Positions 61,399 through 64,000 of a stretch of DNA of 64,000 nt are shown in pieces. Position 1 is the first letter of the stretch. Every line of letters starts with the position of its first letter. A program made the position numbers and the translations under genes. The notes below the pieces were generated by a model. It saw only the letters and a list, made by a program, of their open reading frames with translations. It had not been told where the DNA came from and did not search any database. This DNA is from Hemileia vastatrix (lineage: Eukaryota > Basidiomycota > Pucciniomycetes > Pucciniales > Zaghouaniaceae), in assembly GCA_030280995.1 (NCBI GenBank), contig JASXTE010000017.1, positions 4,918,501-4,982,500 on the forward strand, written 5' to 3'.

Positions 61399-62713
61399 AT
61401 GCCTCCCAGACATTCCAAATCTCAAAAGGTAACTCAAAAATCTGCTTCGTCACAAAAGTCTCCTCGTAAAGCAAGCCCTACACCTGAAAAATCAAAGGAA
61501 AGTTCAGGTCAGCTTAAAAAGGATGATTATCTCATCATAATCAACTTCCTTAAAATAAAATCAAATTTTGAAGCATGTTTTGGATGTGAAAAGTCCACTC
61601 GTATTGGACGTCCACCTTCTTCAAAGGTTAATGGCTACTTGTTGATGGCCAATGAAGTAAGGAAGAAAACAAGGGGGAGAATCGATATCAATCCTAAACA
61701 AATGAAGGAGAGATTTAAGAGTTACCATTCAAAATATAAAAAGACTCATCATGCTGTAAATGAAACTGGCTTTGGTATTGACGATGATGATTTGGAGATT
61801 GGAATTACTACTGTTTCCGAAAAGCTCAATGTCATGTGTCCTTTCTATGAGGAAATGGATAATCTTTTTGGCACCCGCGTTGATGTAAACCCTTGGTTTC
61901 TACACGATACTACTAAGCATATACCCTCTGGATCCAAACCTTCCTATAATCCTCCCAACACACCTTTACTTGAAGAAGATCAATCCCCTCCACCTTCTAA
62001 CCATAGTTCAGCTGAAGATGATCCCAACTATCAAGCAGAACAATTATATCGCAGAAGATCTGAATCCTCAGAGGCCCAAAATTTAAATGTATGTTTACTT
62101 TTTGTTTTTTCTTCAATTCTTCTCTGAATTTCTCTTTCTTTCTAGTCTCCTCCTACTCAAACTCAATCTCCATTAAATAATCTCAATTCTGGAAATGTGA
62201 ATACCTCTTTAGAAGCTGCTTTAGAAGAACTTCCTGAAGCCTCTTGTTCAAACTCCAAACTAAAGCGTCGAGCCTCAACTTCAATGAACTTGAACCATCT
62301 ATTAAAACGTGGTAATACTTCAACAAGCTCATTTGGCTCCCTTGAGGATTATTTTGAAAAAAAAGATATAAGTAAGTTTTGTTTACTATATATCTTAATC
62401 ATTAACTCATTTATTTATTTATTTCAATTTAATTTTCTCAGCGAAATCAACTATTGCAAATAATGCCCTTGACTTTGAGAAGATGAAGTTTGATCATATG
62501 CTAAGGAAAGATCAGCAAGCCTTAGATTTGGAAGAAAAAAAATTTGAGGTAGAGCAGATGCAAAGAGTAAATGACCGTCAATTTCAAAGAGAAATGGCTA
62601 CTTGTGAATTGGAAAAACAAGAGAGTTTTAAAAAAAAAGATTTCATTATGGAATGTGTTAAAAATGGCCAATCTTATGAGGACATTAAAAAATTACTTGA
62701 CCTTTTCAATTGA
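61399..62713 (+). CDS. SANT/Myb-like DNA-binding protein with coiled-coil tail, transposon-associated type (3 exons, 395 aa)
   Basis: Exons 61399-62088, 62146-62371 and 62442-62713 join at GT-AG introns of 57 and 70 bp (phases 0 and 1), giving 395 residues without a stop. Residues 1-45 are basic and Ser/Lys-rich. About 48-190 form the SANT-like block (DDYLIIINFLKIKSNFEACFG, GYLLMANEVRKKT, MKERFKSYHSKYKKTH, CPFYEEMDNLFGTRVDVNP). A low-complexity Ser/Pro/Asn/Glu region follows. The last ~95 residues are a charged coiled coil (DFEKMKFDHMLRKDQQALDLEEKKFEVEQMQ) ending YEDIKKLLDLFN. Proteins of this layout are abundant in rust fungi and plants and resemble Myb-like partners of PIF/Harbinger transposases or NAM-associated proteins. 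TIR-like sequence lies 370 bp upstream; no transposase is in the window. Function beyond DNA binding is unknown. Confidence 0.75.
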
Positions 62714-62870
62714 TAAATTGTTTTTCTAGTTAATTTAATTTTGGTAATATTTTCTTATATGCTGACTTATAAAAGGAAAAGAATATAGTACGTTATTTTT
62801 GACAAAAATTTGAATGTATAATAAAAATTTTCTATCTTTACTTTCTAGTCAATAAGTTTGCTTATCTAAA

Positions 62871-63149
62871 TTTTTCTAAGTCATCAATTTCACATGTCAG
62901 ATTTAAAAAATTGGCAATGCCCTCCCCTGCATTTTATTGAAACAAGGGGTGGGTACCACCAAATTTTTCTAAGTCATCAATTTCACATGTCAGATTTAAA
63001 AAATTGGCAATACCCTCCCCTGCATTTTATTGAAACAAGGGGTGGGTACCACCAAATTTTTCTAAGTCATCAATTTCACATGTCAGATTTAAAAAATTGG
63101 CAATACCCTCCCCTGCATTTTATTGAAGTAAAGGGTGAAAGTCATCAAA
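62871..63149 (+). repeat. Tandem repeat, 93-bp unit, three copies
   Basis: TTTTTCTAAGTCATC starts at 62871, 62964 and 63057; units one and two are almost identical, and the third diverges after TTTTATTGAA. It lies 158 bp past the SANT-like gene stop. An open frame through it (62894-63160) is just the repeat being a multiple of three. Confidence 0.9.
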
Positions 63150-63594
63150 ATTTAATATAATTACATAAATTAATTAATATATAAATAAGATATGTCAAGT
63201 ATACTACTTTTAAAGTAATGACAATTCCTTAAGCCAAAATGCAGATCAAGTCTAGAAACTAGGTTTGGGACTTTCCACAGGTATAGGCTAGAGGAACCCC
63301 ATGAAACAAATTAATGTTATCATGATTACCATTTATACAACACAAGGTCGTGGGCCCATTACTTTAATTTCATAAATTGAAATATCATATTTATTTATTA
63401 AAAATTTATGGAAGAATATTAAATATTTGGTTATTTTTTTGTATATATTACTTGATTGAGTTACTAAGAGGGGCAATAATGCTCTAACAACATGCTCGCT
63501 GCATTAGAACTCAATCATGTAATAATACAAAAAATTTTAAAGAATTTTCTTTGATGGAAAAACAATAATTTTACATTTTCAGCTAATATTTTAT
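63150..63594. other. AT-rich spacer, no feature recognised
   Basis: No coding sequence, tRNA or known repeat was recognised between the two tandem arrays. Confidence 0.5.
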
Positions 63595-63961
63595 GGAAGT
63601 GAACTCTGTTCTTTGCCCGAAGAACAGAGTTCATCCTCCTATTTTCACACTCTGTTTAAAAAGAATAAAATGACTTACCTGGAGAGATGAGTTGAGAAAA
63701 AAGAAATATAAGTGAATGGAAGTGAACTCTGTTCTTCGCCCGAAGAACAGAGTTCATCCTCCTATTTTCACACTCTGTTTAAAAAGAATAAAATGACTTA
63801 CCTGGAGAGATGAGTTGAGAAAAAAGAAATATAAGTGAATGGAAGTGAACTCTGTTCTTCGCCCGAAGAACAGAGTTCATCCTCTATTTTCACACTCTGT
63901 TTAAAAAGAATAAAATGACTTACCTGGAGAGATGAGTTGAGAAAAAAGAAATATAAGTGAA
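63595..63961 (+). repeat. Tandem repeat, 123-bp unit, three copies, each with a perfect hairpin
   Basis: GGAAGTGAACTC starts at 63595, 63718 and 63841. Each unit holds TGAACTCTGTTCTTCG, CC, CGAAGAACAGAGTTCA, a 16-bp inverted repeat with a 2-nt spacer, perfect in copies two and three and with one mismatch in copy one. The copies are otherwise nearly identical (copy three lacks a few bases after the hairpin), so the array is young. Unique-looking sequence resumes at 63962. Confidence 0.92.
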
Positions 63962-64000
63962 ATTGATTGAGTGATGTAGGAAGAGAGGAGAAAACGGATA

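Noticed and set aside
62894..63160. Open frame with three identical peptide repeats
   Set aside because: The 93-bp tandem unit is a multiple of three, so any open unit stays open; there is no start context and no link to the gene upstream.

Overview
The window is eukaryotic, AT-rich and dominated by transposable elements, with only three loci that look like intact multi-exon genes. Introns in these genes are short (about 56 to 211 bp, GT-AG). The retroelement types (a gypsy pol with an FIDDG box followed by a long insertion, chromodomain gypsies, a Helitron helicase, and a SANT-like protein ending in a coiled coil) suggest a filamentous basidiomycete with a repeat-bloated genome, most likely a rust fungus (Pucciniales). 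That placement is inference; no species marker was recognised.

Layout: 1-8905, end of one Ty3/gypsy copy, a 1140-bp LTR, then a decayed gypsy element (gypsy-1). 10.1-16.2 kb, a decayed chromodomain gypsy interrupted by a solo LTR with a perfect 5-bp target-site duplication (TSD). 16.7-20.4 kb, the host-gene island: an intact 10-exon class II lysyl-tRNA synthetase (minus) head-to-head with a 4-exon Tim17-like membrane protein (plus), only 80 bp between start codons. 20.9-24.95 kb, a 3' Helitron fragment (minus) with degraded helicase motifs, split by a solo LTR. 24.96-29.18 kb, a compact copia element with 97-bp LTRs. 29.2-44.46 kb, a large inverted repeat whose loop carries three successive insertions: a minus-strand solo LTR, inside it a full gypsy element (gypsy-2), and inside that element's 5' LTR another solo LTR. 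All three levels can be read from TSDs. 44.46-50.84 kb, a third gypsy (gypsy-3). 50.85-60.79 kb, a complete minus-strand gypsy (gypsy-4) with equal 1177-bp LTRs and a perfect TSD, its integrase split by a further solo LTR-like insert. 61.0-64.0 kb, palindromic, TIR-like sequence, a 3-exon SANT-like gene and two tandem arrays, one of them a repeated perfect hairpin.

Two 250-bp copies of one CACTA-like MITE sit in opposite orientation inside gypsy-2 and gypsy-3. Nearly all retroelement reading frames carry stops, frameshifts or altered catalytic residues, so the window mostly records past transposition. The synthetase/Tim17-like pair is the functional core: cytosolic (possibly also mitochondrial) lysyl-tRNA charging and a probable mitochondrial membrane protein sharing one very short divergent promoter.
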